Of a stretch of 64,000 nt of DNA, positions 36,612 through 45,327 are shown piece after piece. The position numbers and the translations under genes were made by a program. The stretch is from Hydrogenobaculum sp. Y04AAS1. GTDB taxonomy: Bacteria; Aquificota; Aquificia; Aquificales; Aquificaceae. The stretch lies in NCBI RefSeq assembly GCF_000020785.1, contig NC_011126.1, positions 248,001 through 312,000 on the forward strand. The letters are read 5' to 3'. Position 1 is the stretch's first letter; the number at the start of each line of letters is the position of its first letter. The notes beneath the pieces are model-generated. The model was not told the origin of the DNA. It saw nothing but the letters and a program-made list of their open reading frames with translations, and made no database searches.

Positions 36612-37471
36612 AGGGATATTTCAGTGCCTATACCTTCTTTTGTAAATACTTCTATGAGTATGGAGTGTTTTATTTTACCGTTTATTATATGCACTTTTCT
36701 AACGCCTCTTAAAATAGCATCTATGGCAGAGTTTATCTTGGGTATCATACCTTTTGTAATAGTACCATCTTCTATAAGCTCTTTGTATTGGTTTTTATGT
36801 ATAGAAGATATAGTTTTACCGCTTTTATCTAAAATACCATCTGTATCTGTTAAAAATATAAGTTTTTCAGCTCCAAGCTCACAGGCGATTTCTGTAGCTG
36901 CCATATCGGCATTTACATTGTACATTTGATTTGATTCTGGGTCTATGCCTATTGGTGCTATAACAGGGGTATAGTCCATCTGTATAAGCTCCCTTATAAG
37001 TTTTGTATTTACAGTTTTTACTTTTCCCACATATCCTATATCTTCGCCGTCTTGATAGTATTTTGTACATATCAAAAGATTTGCATCTATACCAGAGAGT
37101 CCTATAGCCCCGTGCATGTTTGACATTTCTTTATTTAGCATTGATACTATATCTTTGTTTAGTTTTCCTATGAGTACCATCCTTGCCACGTCAAGAGACT
37201 CTTTATCGGTTTTTCTTATGCCGTTTATAAATTCTGTTTGTATGTTTAGCTTGTTTAACATGTTTGTAATGTCTTTACCACCCCCATGCACAAGCACTAC
37301 CTTTATACCTACGTACCTAAGAAGGGCTATATCCTTTGCAAAAGAATGTTTTAGTTCCTCCTCTTCCATGGCAGCCCCGCCGTATTTTACTACAAAAACT
37401 TTGCCGTAAAAATCTCTTATAAAAGGTAGTGCCTCTTGAAGTATAAGGGCTTTTTCTAAAAGCTGTTCCAT
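36608..37471 (-). CDS. argB: Acetylglutamate kinase
   Basis: The 287-residue amino acid kinase has VVKYGGAAM, VLVHGGGKDITNML, LSGIDANLL and FLTDTDGILD motifs and the usual end IGTEISL. It phosphorylates N-acetylglutamate in arginine synthesis. I chose the ATG at 37471, just 10 bases after the lpdA stop with GAGG before it; a longer frame to 37513 lies inside lpdA and adds a non-conserved extension. Confidence 0.94.
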   Translation of the reverse strand: MEQLLEKALILQEALPFIRDFYGKVFVVKYGGAAMEEEELKHSFAKDIALLRYVGIKVVLVHGGGKDITNMLNKLNIQTEFINGIRKTDKESLDVARMVLIGKLNKDIVSMLNKEMSNMHGAIGLSGIDANLLICTKYYQDGEDIGYVGKVKTVNTKLIRELIQMDYTPVIAPIGIDPESNQMYNVNADMAATEIACELGAEKLIFLTDTDGILDKSGKTISSIHKNQYKELIEDGTITKGMIPKINSAIDAILRGVRKVHIINGKIKHSILIEVFTKEGIGTEISL

Positions 37472-37481
37472 CTTAAAAGCC

Positions 37482-38843
37482 TCATAAAAGTTTTTTCTGA
37501 GAAGACGTAACAACAGTTTCAGATAAAGAAGGATGAGTATACATGCATCTTGACAAAAACTCTACGTCTTTTCCAGCTTTTACTATGTGTACCACTTGAT
37601 GAATTAGCTCTCCAGCCTGAGGTCCCAGTATTTCTGCTCCTAAAATCTCTTTTGTGTTGGCATCGTATATTACCTTTGCGTATCCTTCGGCTTCATCGTC
37701 TATAATAGCTTTTGGGTTTTTAGCAAAGGTGGCAGTACCAACTTCATAATCTAGTTCCATATCTTCTGCTTGATCTATATTTATACCAAAAGATGCAATT
37801 TCATAAGCTGAGTATATAATCTTTGGCACAAGCTTATAATCTAATTTTTCTGCATCGTTGTTTATATGGGCTACAGCGGTTCTTCCTTCGTACATAGATT
37901 TATGAGCAAGCATCAAAGGCGATGTCACATCACCGCAGGCGTATATATGGTTTACAGATGTTTTGGCGTATTCATCTATTTTTACATATCCTTTTTCTGT
38001 AAGAGCTATGTCTGTATTTTCTATACCTATGTCTTTTGTGTTTGGGGCCCTTCCAACAGCTTCCAATATAATATCGTATTCTATGATAGTGCCGTCTTTT
38101 AAAATAGCTTTTCTTTTACCATCTTCTTCTATAAGATTTTCTATGGTATTTGAAGTAAATATCTTTACACCTAAGCTTTTAAGCTTTTTACTAAGATAAG
38201 AAGCGCTATCTTCTGATTCTGAAGGTATTATTCTTTTTGAAATATCTACCAAATATACATCTATATCATACATTCTAAATATATATGCAAATTCCACACC
38301 CACTACACCAGCCCCTACTATGAGAACTGATTTTGGTTTTTCTGTGATACCCCAGATGGTATCCGTGTTGTATATTTTAAACTTTGTTTTGTCGTAGTGA
38401 AGTATGCTAACCACAGAAGAACCAGTAGAAAGAAGTATATATTTGCCTTTTATTACATCTTCTTTTGTGGTTTCTATAGTGTTGTTGTCTTTAAATCTAC
38501 CTTTTCCATAGTATATATCTATTTTTAAGCTTTTAGCATAAGCTTTGAAACTTTCCCTTATGTCGCTGACGGCGTTGTCCCTATGCTCTTTAAAAGCAAG
38601 CCAGTCTATATCTTGGCTGTTTATCTTGATACCGTATTTTATACCCCTTGAAAGATGCTCTCTTAGTTTAGCACCAAATCTCATATATTTGGATGGTATA
38701 CAGCCTCTATTTAGGCAATTGCCACCTATGGTTTTTTCTGATATATCTATCATAGCAACGTGCATGCCGTATCTTTTGGCATGGAGCATAGCTTCATAAC
38801 CACCAGACCCGGCTCCAAATATAACTATGTCATATTCTTTCAT
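37482..38843 (-). CDS. lpdA: Dihydrolipoyl dehydrogenase-like flavoprotein disulfide reductase
   Basis: The 453-residue protein has an FAD-binding GAGSGGYEAMLHAKR, the redox motif GGNCLNRGCIPSK, an NAD-binding VGAGVVGVEFAY, and the C-terminal dimer domain with the catalytic THPSLSE histidine. This is the class I disulfide reductase layout, most often the E3 subunit or glycine cleavage L protein. No E2 or lipoyl-synthesis gene is adjacent, so the partner is elsewhere; a more specialised role is possible. Confidence 0.88.
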   Translation of the reverse strand: MKEYDIVIFGAGSGGYEAMLHAKRYGMHVAMIDISEKTIGGNCLNRGCIPSKYMRFGAKLREHLSRGIKYGIKINSQDIDWLAFKEHRDNAVSDIRESFKAYAKSLKIDIYYGKGRFKDNNTIETTKEDVIKGKYILLSTGSSVVSILHYDKTKFKIYNTDTIWGITEKPKSVLIVGAGVVGVEFAYIFRMYDIDVYLVDISKRIIPSESEDSASYLSKKLKSLGVKIFTSNTIENLIEEDGKRKAILKDGTIIEYDIILEAVGRAPNTKDIGIENTDIALTEKGYVKIDEYAKTSVNHIYACGDVTSPLMLAHKSMYEGRTAVAHINNDAEKLDYKLVPKIIYSAYEIASFGINIDQAEDMELDYEVGTATFAKNPKAIIDDEAEGYAKVIYDANTKEILGAEILGPQAGELIHQVVHIVKAGKDVEFLSRCMYTHPSLSETVVTSSQKKLL

Positions 38844-39075
38844 CTTCCTTACTCCTATCCTTTTTGGTATCTTTAATTTTATTCTTTCTTCGTTCTTTGT
38901 AAACCTCTTGTCTTATGTCTTTTATCAATTTTTTGTATTTGTAAAAAACGCCTGGAATCTTTATAGGAAGATGATAATATTTTTCAAGCATAAGCATAAT
39001 ATCTTCTGTGGTAAGATATTTTTTGTTGGTAATAAGTGTTTTTATATATTTGTATATCCTTGAGTCTTTTTTCAC
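38830..39075 (-). CDS. Small basic protein, unknown
   Basis: The 81-residue protein is rich in lysine and tyrosine, with a possible helix-rich N-terminal half (YIKTLITNKKYLTTEDIMLMLEKY) and a highly charged tail (KERRKNKIKDTKKDRSKEDE). It overlaps lpdA by 14 bases and the M16 gene by one. I do not recognise a family. Its place inside a tight operon supports it being real. Confidence 0.65.
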   Translation of the reverse strand: MKKDSRIYKYIKTLITNKKYLTTEDIMLMLEKYYHLPIKIPGVFYKYKKLIKDIRQEVYKERRKNKIKDTKKDRSKEDERI

Positions 39076-40250
39076 TATTTAACCACTACGCATTTGTGAT
39101 GATTTATATATGTTTTATAAACATGCTCTATGTCTTCTTTGGAGACTTTGTTTACAAGATTTTCGTAATCAAAAACTGCATCTTTACCAAGCCCTATAAG
39201 CTCATAATATCCCATAGTGTAAGATTTGCTAAACCTCGTTTGATGCTCCAAAGAAAAATTACCTATTAGCTTTTGTTTGGCAAGTGTTATATCCTCTTCA
39301 TCGATTTCAAGGTTTTTGATGATGTCGTTAAGGTCTTCTAAAGCGCTTTGAGATTTTTCTACAGATGTTCCTATATAAGCTATCATCTTAGAGCAATAAA
39401 TATTTGTAGAAATAGAGCTATTTACCGCATACGCATAACCTTTTTCTTCTCTTAAAATCTTAAAAAGTACAGAGCTCATACCGTTTCCAAGGATTGCATT
39501 TAGTACTTTAAAAGCAAAATACTCATTTTTATCTATTGGCAAAGGAGCATCGTATCCACACATAACGCTAGCTTGGGTTCCGCCTCTTTCTATATCAAGT
39601 ACATCGGAGTTATCTACTTTAGGACATACATTTATAGGCTTTGTTTCTTGGCTTTTAGAAAAAACATCAGATATGCGTTTTATAGTTTCAATATCTTCAT
39701 TTTCTAAGTTATCTCCTACTACGCTTATTATAGGTTCTTGGGTTAATATATCGGCGTATCTTTTTTTAACATCTTCAAGGGATATACTTTTTACACTATC
39801 TTCAGTGCCTAAGCTTGATATCTCATAGGGTGTATTTTTGTAAAGTATTTTTCTTAAATTATCAAAAGCAAAATCAAAAGGTCTTTCTCTTCTTGATTTT
39901 ATAGTAGATAGTGCGTGTTGTTTTTCTATTTCTAACGCATCTTCTTCAAATATGCTATCTGTTAGTACTTCTTTAAGGGTTTTTGTAGCTTCTTTTAGCA
40001 CATGTTTTTTTGTGGCTATCGATATATTTATAAAATCTCCGTAGGTTTTAAATCTCAAAAACCCGCCTACAGATTCAAAAATCTCGTTTATCTCTTGTGA
40101 TGTTTTAGAAGTGGTTTTTTTACCCATTAGTGATGTGGTGATGTTTGTAAGGCCTTTTATAGGCTCATCCATAGCACCATCTTTTAAAAAGATGTTTATA
40201 GCTACTATATCAAAATCAGATTTTGGATCATGGTATGTAAAGTTTTCCAT
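39075..40250 (-). CDS. M16 peptidase homologue lacking the HxxEH zinc motif
   Basis: The 391-residue protein has the two-domain M16B fold, but the catalytic site position reads GLTNITTSLMGKKTT where GLAHFLEHMxFKGT is usual, so His and Glu ligands are missing. The second half keeps the R/Y pair region (LREEKGYAYAVNSSIS), as in non-catalytic partner subunits of M16B heterodimers. I see no signal peptide. I chose the ATG at 40250, which follows a GGAG site, rather than a TTG at 40262. It probably pairs with an active subunit encoded elsewhere. Confidence 0.75.
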   Translation of the reverse strand: MENFTYHDPKSDFDIVAINIFLKDGAMDEPIKGLTNITTSLMGKKTTSKTSQEINEIFESVGGFLRFKTYGDFINISIATKKHVLKEATKTLKEVLTDSIFEEDALEIEKQHALSTIKSRRERPFDFAFDNLRKILYKNTPYEISSLGTEDSVKSISLEDVKKRYADILTQEPIISVVGDNLENEDIETIKRISDVFSKSQETKPINVCPKVDNSDVLDIERGGTQASVMCGYDAPLPIDKNEYFAFKVLNAILGNGMSSVLFKILREEKGYAYAVNSSISTNIYCSKMIAYIGTSVEKSQSALEDLNDIIKNLEIDEEDITLAKQKLIGNFSLEHQTRFSKSYTMGYYELIGLGKDAVFDYENLVNKVSKEDIEHVYKTYINHHKCVVVK

Positions 40251-40252
40251 AT

Positions 40253-41302
40253 TTAACTCCAAGAATCATCTTGATTTGTATCTATATCTCCATCAGAACC
40301 CCAATCGTTTCCGCCATTAAAATCTACGTTGTTGTCTGTATCTTGGTTTGTTATGTCTTGTGTGTTATCTATGGGCGGTTCGTTGTAATAGTTGGAACCC
40401 ATGCCAAAGCCTCCTCCAAAACCACCGCTAAATATAGAGCCCATCAAAGAGCCCATCGCCATCATGCCAAGCAAGTCCATAAAAGACATCCCACCACCCA
40501 TCATGCCAGGTCCTATAGGTTGCTGGTTTTGATAGTTTTGCTGGGTATTTGTATTTTGAAGGTTTTTCAGATCATCATGGTTTTCATAGGTGTTTTTAAC
40601 ACCTGTAGCCACTTCTTTTAGCTTGTCTTTTAGATTTTCAAAATATATATAGGAGCCTTCTATGTCTTGAATTTCGTTGTTTTTAAGCTTTTGAAGTAAA
40701 TCTATCATATTTTGTTTTATTTCGCTTAGTTCGTTTAATCTGTCTGATAAATCTTTTTTGGCTGGATCATCGTCTTTTAAAGACACCAAATCTATAGATA
40801 GTTTTGTTTTCACCTTTTCAACATTCTCAAGATACAACGTAAGCTCTTGCATAAGCTTTGTCTTTATATCTTGATTGCTTTTGTTTGTAAGTTTGTTTGA
40901 CATGTACAAAAATACAGCCCCCACTATCAGTAAACCACCTATTAAGAAAAATATCATAGCACCTCCAAAAGTACCCTTTTTGACTTTGACAGATTTTTCT
41001 AAATCCCTTTCGTAATTTTTTAAATAACCTTTATGGGCAAATGACTCTGAAGGGTCAAGTTTTTTTGCTATGCTTAACTCATTTAGAGCTTTGTTGTATT
41101 TTCCTTCAATGTAGTAAACTTGAGAGAGCATATAATGGGCTTTTGCGGAGTTTGGGTCTTTTTGCAAGACTTCTTTTAAAAGATCTTCTGCTTTTTGATA
41201 GTGCCCAGCTTGAACTTCTTTGGCTATATCAGAGGGTTTTGGCAATACCTGCGAAAAACCTAAACTAAATATCACCAGCAATAAAAGTATATATTTTTTC
41301 AT
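40253..41302 (-). CDS. TPR-containing membrane protein with glycine/methionine-rich C-terminus
   Basis: The 349-residue protein has a signal peptide (to about residue 18), tetratricopeptide-like repeats (KAHYMLSQVYYIEGKYNKALNEL), a membrane helix (about residues 117-135), a coiled coil (about 145-245) and a low-complexity tail with a Gly/Met-rich hydrophobic stretch (MGGGMSFMDLLGMMAMG) and an Asn/Asp end. The tail suggests a flexible, membrane-dipping end. It is translated with a PspA homologue, so a role in envelope maintenance is a reasonable guess. Confidence 0.7.
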   Translation of the reverse strand: MKKYILLLLVIFSLGFSQVLPKPSDIAKEVQAGHYQKAEDLLKEVLQKDPNSAKAHYMLSQVYYIEGKYNKALNELSIAKKLDPSESFAHKGYLKNYERDLEKSVKVKKGTFGGAMIFFLIGGLLIVGAVFLYMSNKLTNKSNQDIKTKLMQELTLYLENVEKVKTKLSIDLVSLKDDDPAKKDLSDRLNELSEIKQNMIDLLQKLKNNEIQDIEGSYIYFENLKDKLKEVATGVKNTYENHDDLKNLQNTNTQQNYQNQQPIGPGMMGGGMSFMDLLGMMAMGSLMGSIFSGGFGGGFGMGSNYYNEPPIDNTQDITNQDTDNNVDFNGGNDWGSDGDIDTNQDDSWS

Positions 41303-41442
41303 GTATGAAGCCTTTTTCTTCCTATACTAAAAGCCAAAAACACCGCAAACAAAAATGCCCCAAACATGAGAAGGTTCATTAACTTCCATACAATGATACC
41401 TATTGCCAATACGATAACAAGTATAACGATTTGTCCTATCAT
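41299..41442 (-). CDS. Small two-helix membrane protein between pspA and the TPR gene
   Basis: A 47-residue frame starts MIGQIVILVIVLAIGIIVWK and continues LMNLLMFGAFLFAVFLAF before a basic GRKRLHT end, giving two membrane helices. It joins both neighbours by 4-base ATGA overlaps (with pspA upstream and the TPR gene downstream). The perfect coupling on both sides makes it a real gene, although it is too short for usual calling. Small membrane proteins often partner PspA-like proteins at the membrane. Confidence 0.7.
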   Translation of the reverse strand: MIGQIVILVIVLAIGIIVWKLMNLLMFGAFLFAVFLAFSIGRKRLHT

Positions 41443-42113
41443 TTTAGTCCCATTTCTTTTTTAAGAGCTTCTAAGCTATCGTCTACTGTGGTTTTTTTGT
41501 CAAGGTTTTCAAATTCTTTTTCTATATCCGTTCCAGTTTGTTCATCTTCTATGTTTTTCACAGCTTTTGCCTTTGCCTCTTCTTTTAGGACTTTTTCTTC
41601 AACAGAGTCAAGCTTTTCTTTAGCGTGAGAATCACCTATGCCAGTGGTGATCTCGGAAGCCTTTTCTTGGGCTTTTGCCACTTCGTACCTTGTGCTTAGC
41701 ATATCTGCTTTTGACTCTAATTCTTGTTTTTTGTTTTTTAGTTCTTGTATTTTGGCTTTTAGCTCGTTTATAGATGGTTCCAAAGCATCAATTTGTTTTT
41801 GATAAACTTCAGATTGCTTTTTGGCCTCTTGCTCTTGCTCTAAAGCTTTTTTTGCCAAATCTTCTCTGTTTGCTTGAAGTGCTTTTTTGGCTTTTTCGTG
41901 CCAGTCGTTTGCCTCTTCGTCATATTGAGCTTTTTTCTGTTTTAAGAGCTCGTACTCAGCCATAACGTTTACCATACTGGCGTTGGCTTTTTCTATCTGC
42001 TCTTCCAAATCCCTTATGACTTGTCTTGCAGTTCTTCCTGGTTCTGAAGCTTTATCCAAAGCATCGTTCAAAGCTCCTTTAACTTGAGTCATTAAATTTT
42101 CTAAAAAGCTCAT
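41439..42113 (-). CDS. pspA: PspA/IM30 (Vipp1) family membrane-stress protein
   Basis: The 224-residue coiled-coil protein starts MSFLENLMTQVKGALNDALDKASEPGRTARQVIRDLEEQI, the amphipathic opening of the PspA family, and is heptad-rich throughout. ESCRT-III-like PspA/Vipp1 polymers bind and repair membranes. The C-terminal part diverges from the standard family. The ATG follows AAGGAGG and a minus-strand TATAAT at 42130-42135. It heads the long minus-strand run down to scpA. Confidence 0.85.
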   Translation of the reverse strand: MSFLENLMTQVKGALNDALDKASEPGRTARQVIRDLEEQIEKANASMVNVMAEYELLKQKKAQYDEEANDWHEKAKKALQANREDLAKKALEQEQEAKKQSEVYQKQIDALEPSINELKAKIQELKNKKQELESKADMLSTRYEVAKAQEKASEITTGIGDSHAKEKLDSVEEKVLKEEAKAKAVKNIEDEQTGTDIEKEFENLDKKTTVDDSLEALKKEMGLK

Positions 42114-42168
42114 AAAAAACCTCCTTTTAATTATAATCTATTATTTAAAATAAAATATGTGTGAGTTA

Positions 42169-42483
42169 TTAAAAAACTTTCAGTTTTTCTTTTATAAACT
42201 CTTTTGGTATAATACCGCTTATATTACCATTTATATTGAAAGTCCTACAAGAGTATGATATCTGGTCTGGTGTTTTGTCTGTATATATATCTATGCCGTT
42301 TACATATATAGACGGTGATCCCATAAACCTAACTTTTTGAGCGATTTCTAAATCTTTCACATCTATACTCTTTACGGGTATATTTATGTTTAGCTCTTTC
42401 AAAGCCTCCATTAGATTTTTATATGTGGGTTCAGAGTTTGGGCATCCTTGGAAAAACAAAAACTCTATTTTTTCTATACTCAT
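42169..42483 (-). CDS. Small thioredoxin-fold protein
   Basis: The 104-residue protein has a thioredoxin-like pattern: FLFFQGCPNSEPTYKNLMEALKEL with one N-terminal cysteine (Cys-Pro), and FMGSPSIYVNGIDIY with the cis-Pro region. This resembles small proteins annotated near mercury or selenium genes (DUF2703 or alkylmercury-lyase-like). The second active-site Cys is replaced by Asn-Ser, so it may be a single-Cys form. A separate Cys lies in YSCRTF. The substrate is unknown. Confidence 0.6.
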   Translation of the reverse strand: MSIEKIEFLFFQGCPNSEPTYKNLMEALKELNINIPVKSIDVKDLEIAQKVRFMGSPSIYVNGIDIYTDKTPDQISYSCRTFNINGNISGIIPKEFIKEKLKVF

Positions 42484-42625
42484 ATTAGGCTCCTTATCTT
42501 TAAATATTCCGTTTTCTATTTATGCTTAAAAGCCAAAGAAACATCATCTTTTAATTATAGTATATTCAAAAAAATATTTGTAAGTTTTTGATAGGTTTTC
42601 CAGGAAGCTTCTATAGGGACTTTAG

Positions 42626-43294
42626 TTACTTTATACAGTTCCAAGTACTTCCAATGAGTGTTTCCTCTTTGTAATCGTATAGCTTTTGTATTTTAAGACC
42701 AGATGTTTCTTTATCCAATATCTTTTTTGTTAGGTTTGCCATGATTTTATAGAAAGCTATAGTTCCATTTTGGTTTACCAACATACAAAACAGCTCATAC
42801 CATCTTCCGACATGATCTTTTAGGAAATCCTTATAAGCCTTATCACATATTTGCTTATTTTCCATATCATCTGTTAAAATCTTCTTTTGCAACAAAATAG
42901 ATAAAAACTCCAATTCTGTGGGTAAGCTATCTGGTTCTATTCCAGTTTGAGCTTCTGTCCCAAAAGCTTTATAAAATCCACAAATATCAGCCATTTCATA
43001 AGCTCTTCGAGAAGTTTTATCAAGCTCATAAGCCGTTTCTGATATTGGGGCTTTTAAAGCCAACAAAAACATATTCTCATAGTCATATTGCAAATCGCTT
43101 ACATTTGAACTTTTCACGACACGCTCAATCTCGATAACATCAAAATCTACATTTATCACTTTTAAACACGCTTTAAGATCATCTACAGCCTCTATTAGCG
43201 TATTTATAAGATCTTCTGTAGGATAAGTAAAAGCCCTTGAGATATAGCTCAAAACGAAAGCTTTGCTCATTTCTAATATAACATCGTTCTCCAT
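42626..43294 (-). CDS. TorD/DmsD-family molybdoenzyme assembly chaperone
   Basis: The 222-residue helical protein has the chaperone pattern FVLSYISRAFTYPTEDLINTLI and YENMFLLALKAPISETAYEL, with PTELEFLSILLQKK. Such proteins bind the Tat signal of the alpha subunit and hold it until the cofactor is inserted (NarJ, DdhD, SerD). It is the last gene of the alpha-beta-gamma operon, 1 base after gamma. It needs no cofactor itself. Confidence 0.85.
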   Translation of the reverse strand: MENDVILEMSKAFVLSYISRAFTYPTEDLINTLIEAVDDLKACLKVINVDFDVIEIERVVKSSNVSDLQYDYENMFLLALKAPISETAYELDKTSRRAYEMADICGFYKAFGTEAQTGIEPDSLPTELEFLSILLQKKILTDDMENKQICDKAYKDFLKDHVGRWYELFCMLVNQNGTIAFYKIMANLTKKILDKETSGLKIQKLYDYKEETLIGSTWNCIK

Positions 43295-43295
43295 A

Positions 43296-44147
43296 TCACT
43301 TACCCTCTATTATAAGTGGAATCCACGCATAACTTATAGCCTTCCTGGAATCTCTTTCTTTTGCATAGCCTTGCCAAACTGCAAAATCTATAAACGTTTT
43401 AGAGTTCGGTCCCCACTCTGGATTCAAAGCACCCTTTATGTTAAAAGGTCTTATTATTTCTACATACCATTTGCCATTTTTATATACACCTACACCTTTA
43501 GCCTCTTGGTGCTTTCTCCAAGTAGTTGTGGTATAACCGTCCGCTATAAATTCTATTACGCTTGTATCTCTCGTATTCTTCCAATAAGGTACTTTACCAC
43601 CAACATAATCCTGTGCATACTTGTTGTTCCAATCTTTTGGATAGGCATAAGGTGGTTTAGCCTGTGGGTAGATGTATCCAGTGTAATAGTAGGGTTCTAT
43701 TTTAGGAATATCGGCAAAGCCTTTGGTGATATTGTATTGTCTATAGGCTGCCCATTGAAGTATCACAACTTCTTTGCCGTTGCCTCCCATCGTAATAGGT
43801 GTAGTGTTATCAGGTTTTAATGGAACTTCTAAAGCTACAGCATCGGAAAACTTATCATTTACCCTAAACGTACTGGGGTGAGGATCGCTCCAGGATAGTA
43901 AGAATGCTATATATTTACTGTTATGTATGCTTTTAACTGTAATAGATTTAGTAGCTGGGTTTAGATCCATTGGAGCCACAATGGCCTGGCCAGATAGCTG
44001 AATTGTTGTAGATGGTGCTTTGTTCCATATATCTGCCATGGGATTTAAAGGTATTTCACCTTCAACGGATTTTGAAATTAGCTCTTGGCCAAAAGATAAG
44101 CTCATTGAAGTAAAAATCAATAAACTAAACAAAAGATAGCGATTCAT
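43296..44147 (-). CDS. Periplasmic heme b (EB_dh-type) gamma subunit of a type II DMSO-reductase-family enzyme
   Basis: The 283-residue protein has a Sec signal peptide (residues about 1-20, ending SFGQE) and an ethylbenzene dehydrogenase-like heme b domain with TVKSIHNSKYIAFLLSWSDP, and the later conserved GVYKNGKWYVEIIRPFNIKG. Known members (DdhC, SerC, ClrC, EbdC) hold one heme b with Met/Lys ligands and pass electrons to or from a periplasmic cytochrome c. The ATG at 44147 follows AGGAGG; a start at 44162 would overlap the beta stop without that site. Confidence 0.82.
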   Translation of the reverse strand: MNRYLLFSLLIFTSMSLSFGQELISKSVEGEIPLNPMADIWNKAPSTTIQLSGQAIVAPMDLNPATKSITVKSIHNSKYIAFLLSWSDPHPSTFRVNDKFSDAVALEVPLKPDNTTPITMGGNGKEVVILQWAAYRQYNITKGFADIPKIEPYYYTGYIYPQAKPPYAYPKDWNNKYAQDYVGGKVPYWKNTRDTSVIEFIADGYTTTTWRKHQEAKGVGVYKNGKWYVEIIRPFNIKGALNPEWGPNSKTFIDFAVWQGYAKERDSRKAISYAWIPLIIEGK

Positions 44148-44158
44148 ATTACACCTCC

Positions 44159-45307
44159 TCATGATATATCTTGCCTTGTAACACCAAGCTTTGGATCGTA
44201 AGCAGGTCTTTCTATTATTGGTTCTGTAAGAGGTACTCTTACAAGTTCCTTACCGTTTTCATCAAATGCCGATACAAATCCATCTTCTACTTTAAACTTA
44301 TGGGGTATATATTCTGTGGCACCAAACAGCAGTAGTAAAGCCTGTAGTTCTGGTTCTTTGCCTTCTCGCATTCTCTTATAAGTTTCCACAGCGTGGTCAG
44401 CACCTGGACCAAACATTTGTCTAAGGTATTTAAGCGGTACCGTAATAGGCGGGATATAATATACATTTGGTTGCATACCCGTTTGTGGATAGAGTGGTAG
44501 CGCTACCTTTTTAACGTGCACTAAAAAATCTATTGGATTATCCTCTACTATATGATCTGGTTCATTTATAAAACCCATTATCCTTACGTGTCCTATGCAT
44601 GTGGTGACACATTGAGTCATCAGTCCTTGCTCTACTTTTGGGAAACACCCTATGCATTTTTGTGAGATTCCGACTACCTGATTGAACATAGATTTTTTGT
44701 AAGGGCAGGCTCTCACGCATTCTTGATACCCTTCGCATCTTTCTGGGTCTATGAGGACTATCCCATCTTCTTGTCTTTTGTATATAGCTTTTCTTGGACA
44801 TGCTGCTAAACAAGCGGGATAAGAACAATGATTGCATATCCTAGGTAAATAAAACATCCATATAGGGCTTGGGAATTTTTCTACAATTGTACCTATGTCT
44901 ACAGGCTCCGTAGTTTCATCTTCACCGATGTTTGGGTTTGCCCAATCAAGATCTTCAGGCAACCATCCAAGCGTTCTTTCTCCGGAAGGAGCAGCCTCTA
45001 TTATCGTTTTCCCTTTATATGTCCCATTTTCCCATTCTTGTTTAACACCGGCCTTATCAAGCTCCTCCATAAGATGAACATCCCATCCCAGTGGATAAAA
45101 ACCGTGCGGTTTTGTTTCTACATTGTTCCACAGCATATATTCTTGGCCCCTCCCCACACTCCAAGTAGTTTTACAAGCCATAGTACATGTCTGGCATCCA
45201 ATACATTTGTTGATATTCATTATCATGGCAAACTGCCTTTTTGGTTTTGCTTCATCATACAGATACTCTACTTCTCTATTAAGTTGCCAATTGTAAACTT
45301 TAGGCAT
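44159..45307 (-). CDS. Four-cluster iron-sulfur beta subunit (NarH/DdhB/SerB-like)
   Basis: The 382-residue protein has the four cluster motifs CIGCQTCTMACK, CNHCSYPACLAACPRKAIY, CEGYQECVRACPYKK and CIGCFPKVEQGLMTQCVTTC. The CEGYQEC pattern, with a Tyr in place of one Cys, matches the [3Fe-4S] cluster arrangement of type II family beta subunits. It has no signal peptide, so it is probably exported with the alpha subunit. It is encoded 20 bases after alpha with a GGAGG site. Confidence 0.88.
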   Translation of the reverse strand: MPKVYNWQLNREVEYLYDEAKPKRQFAMIMNINKCIGCQTCTMACKTTWSVGRGQEYMLWNNVETKPHGFYPLGWDVHLMEELDKAGVKQEWENGTYKGKTIIEAAPSGERTLGWLPEDLDWANPNIGEDETTEPVDIGTIVEKFPSPIWMFYLPRICNHCSYPACLAACPRKAIYKRQEDGIVLIDPERCEGYQECVRACPYKKSMFNQVVGISQKCIGCFPKVEQGLMTQCVTTCIGHVRIMGFINEPDHIVEDNPIDFLVHVKKVALPLYPQTGMQPNVYYIPPITVPLKYLRQMFGPGADHAVETYKRMREGKEPELQALLLLFGATEYIPHKFKVEDGFVSAFDENGKELVRVPLTEPIIERPAYDPKLGVTRQDIS

Positions 45308-45327
45308 AGCTCAAACCTCCTTTAGAC

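Noticed and set aside
42484-42625. A gene or RNA in the gap before the chaperone gene
   Set aside because: I see no frame, tRNA fold or clear hairpin in this 142-base AT-rich gap.
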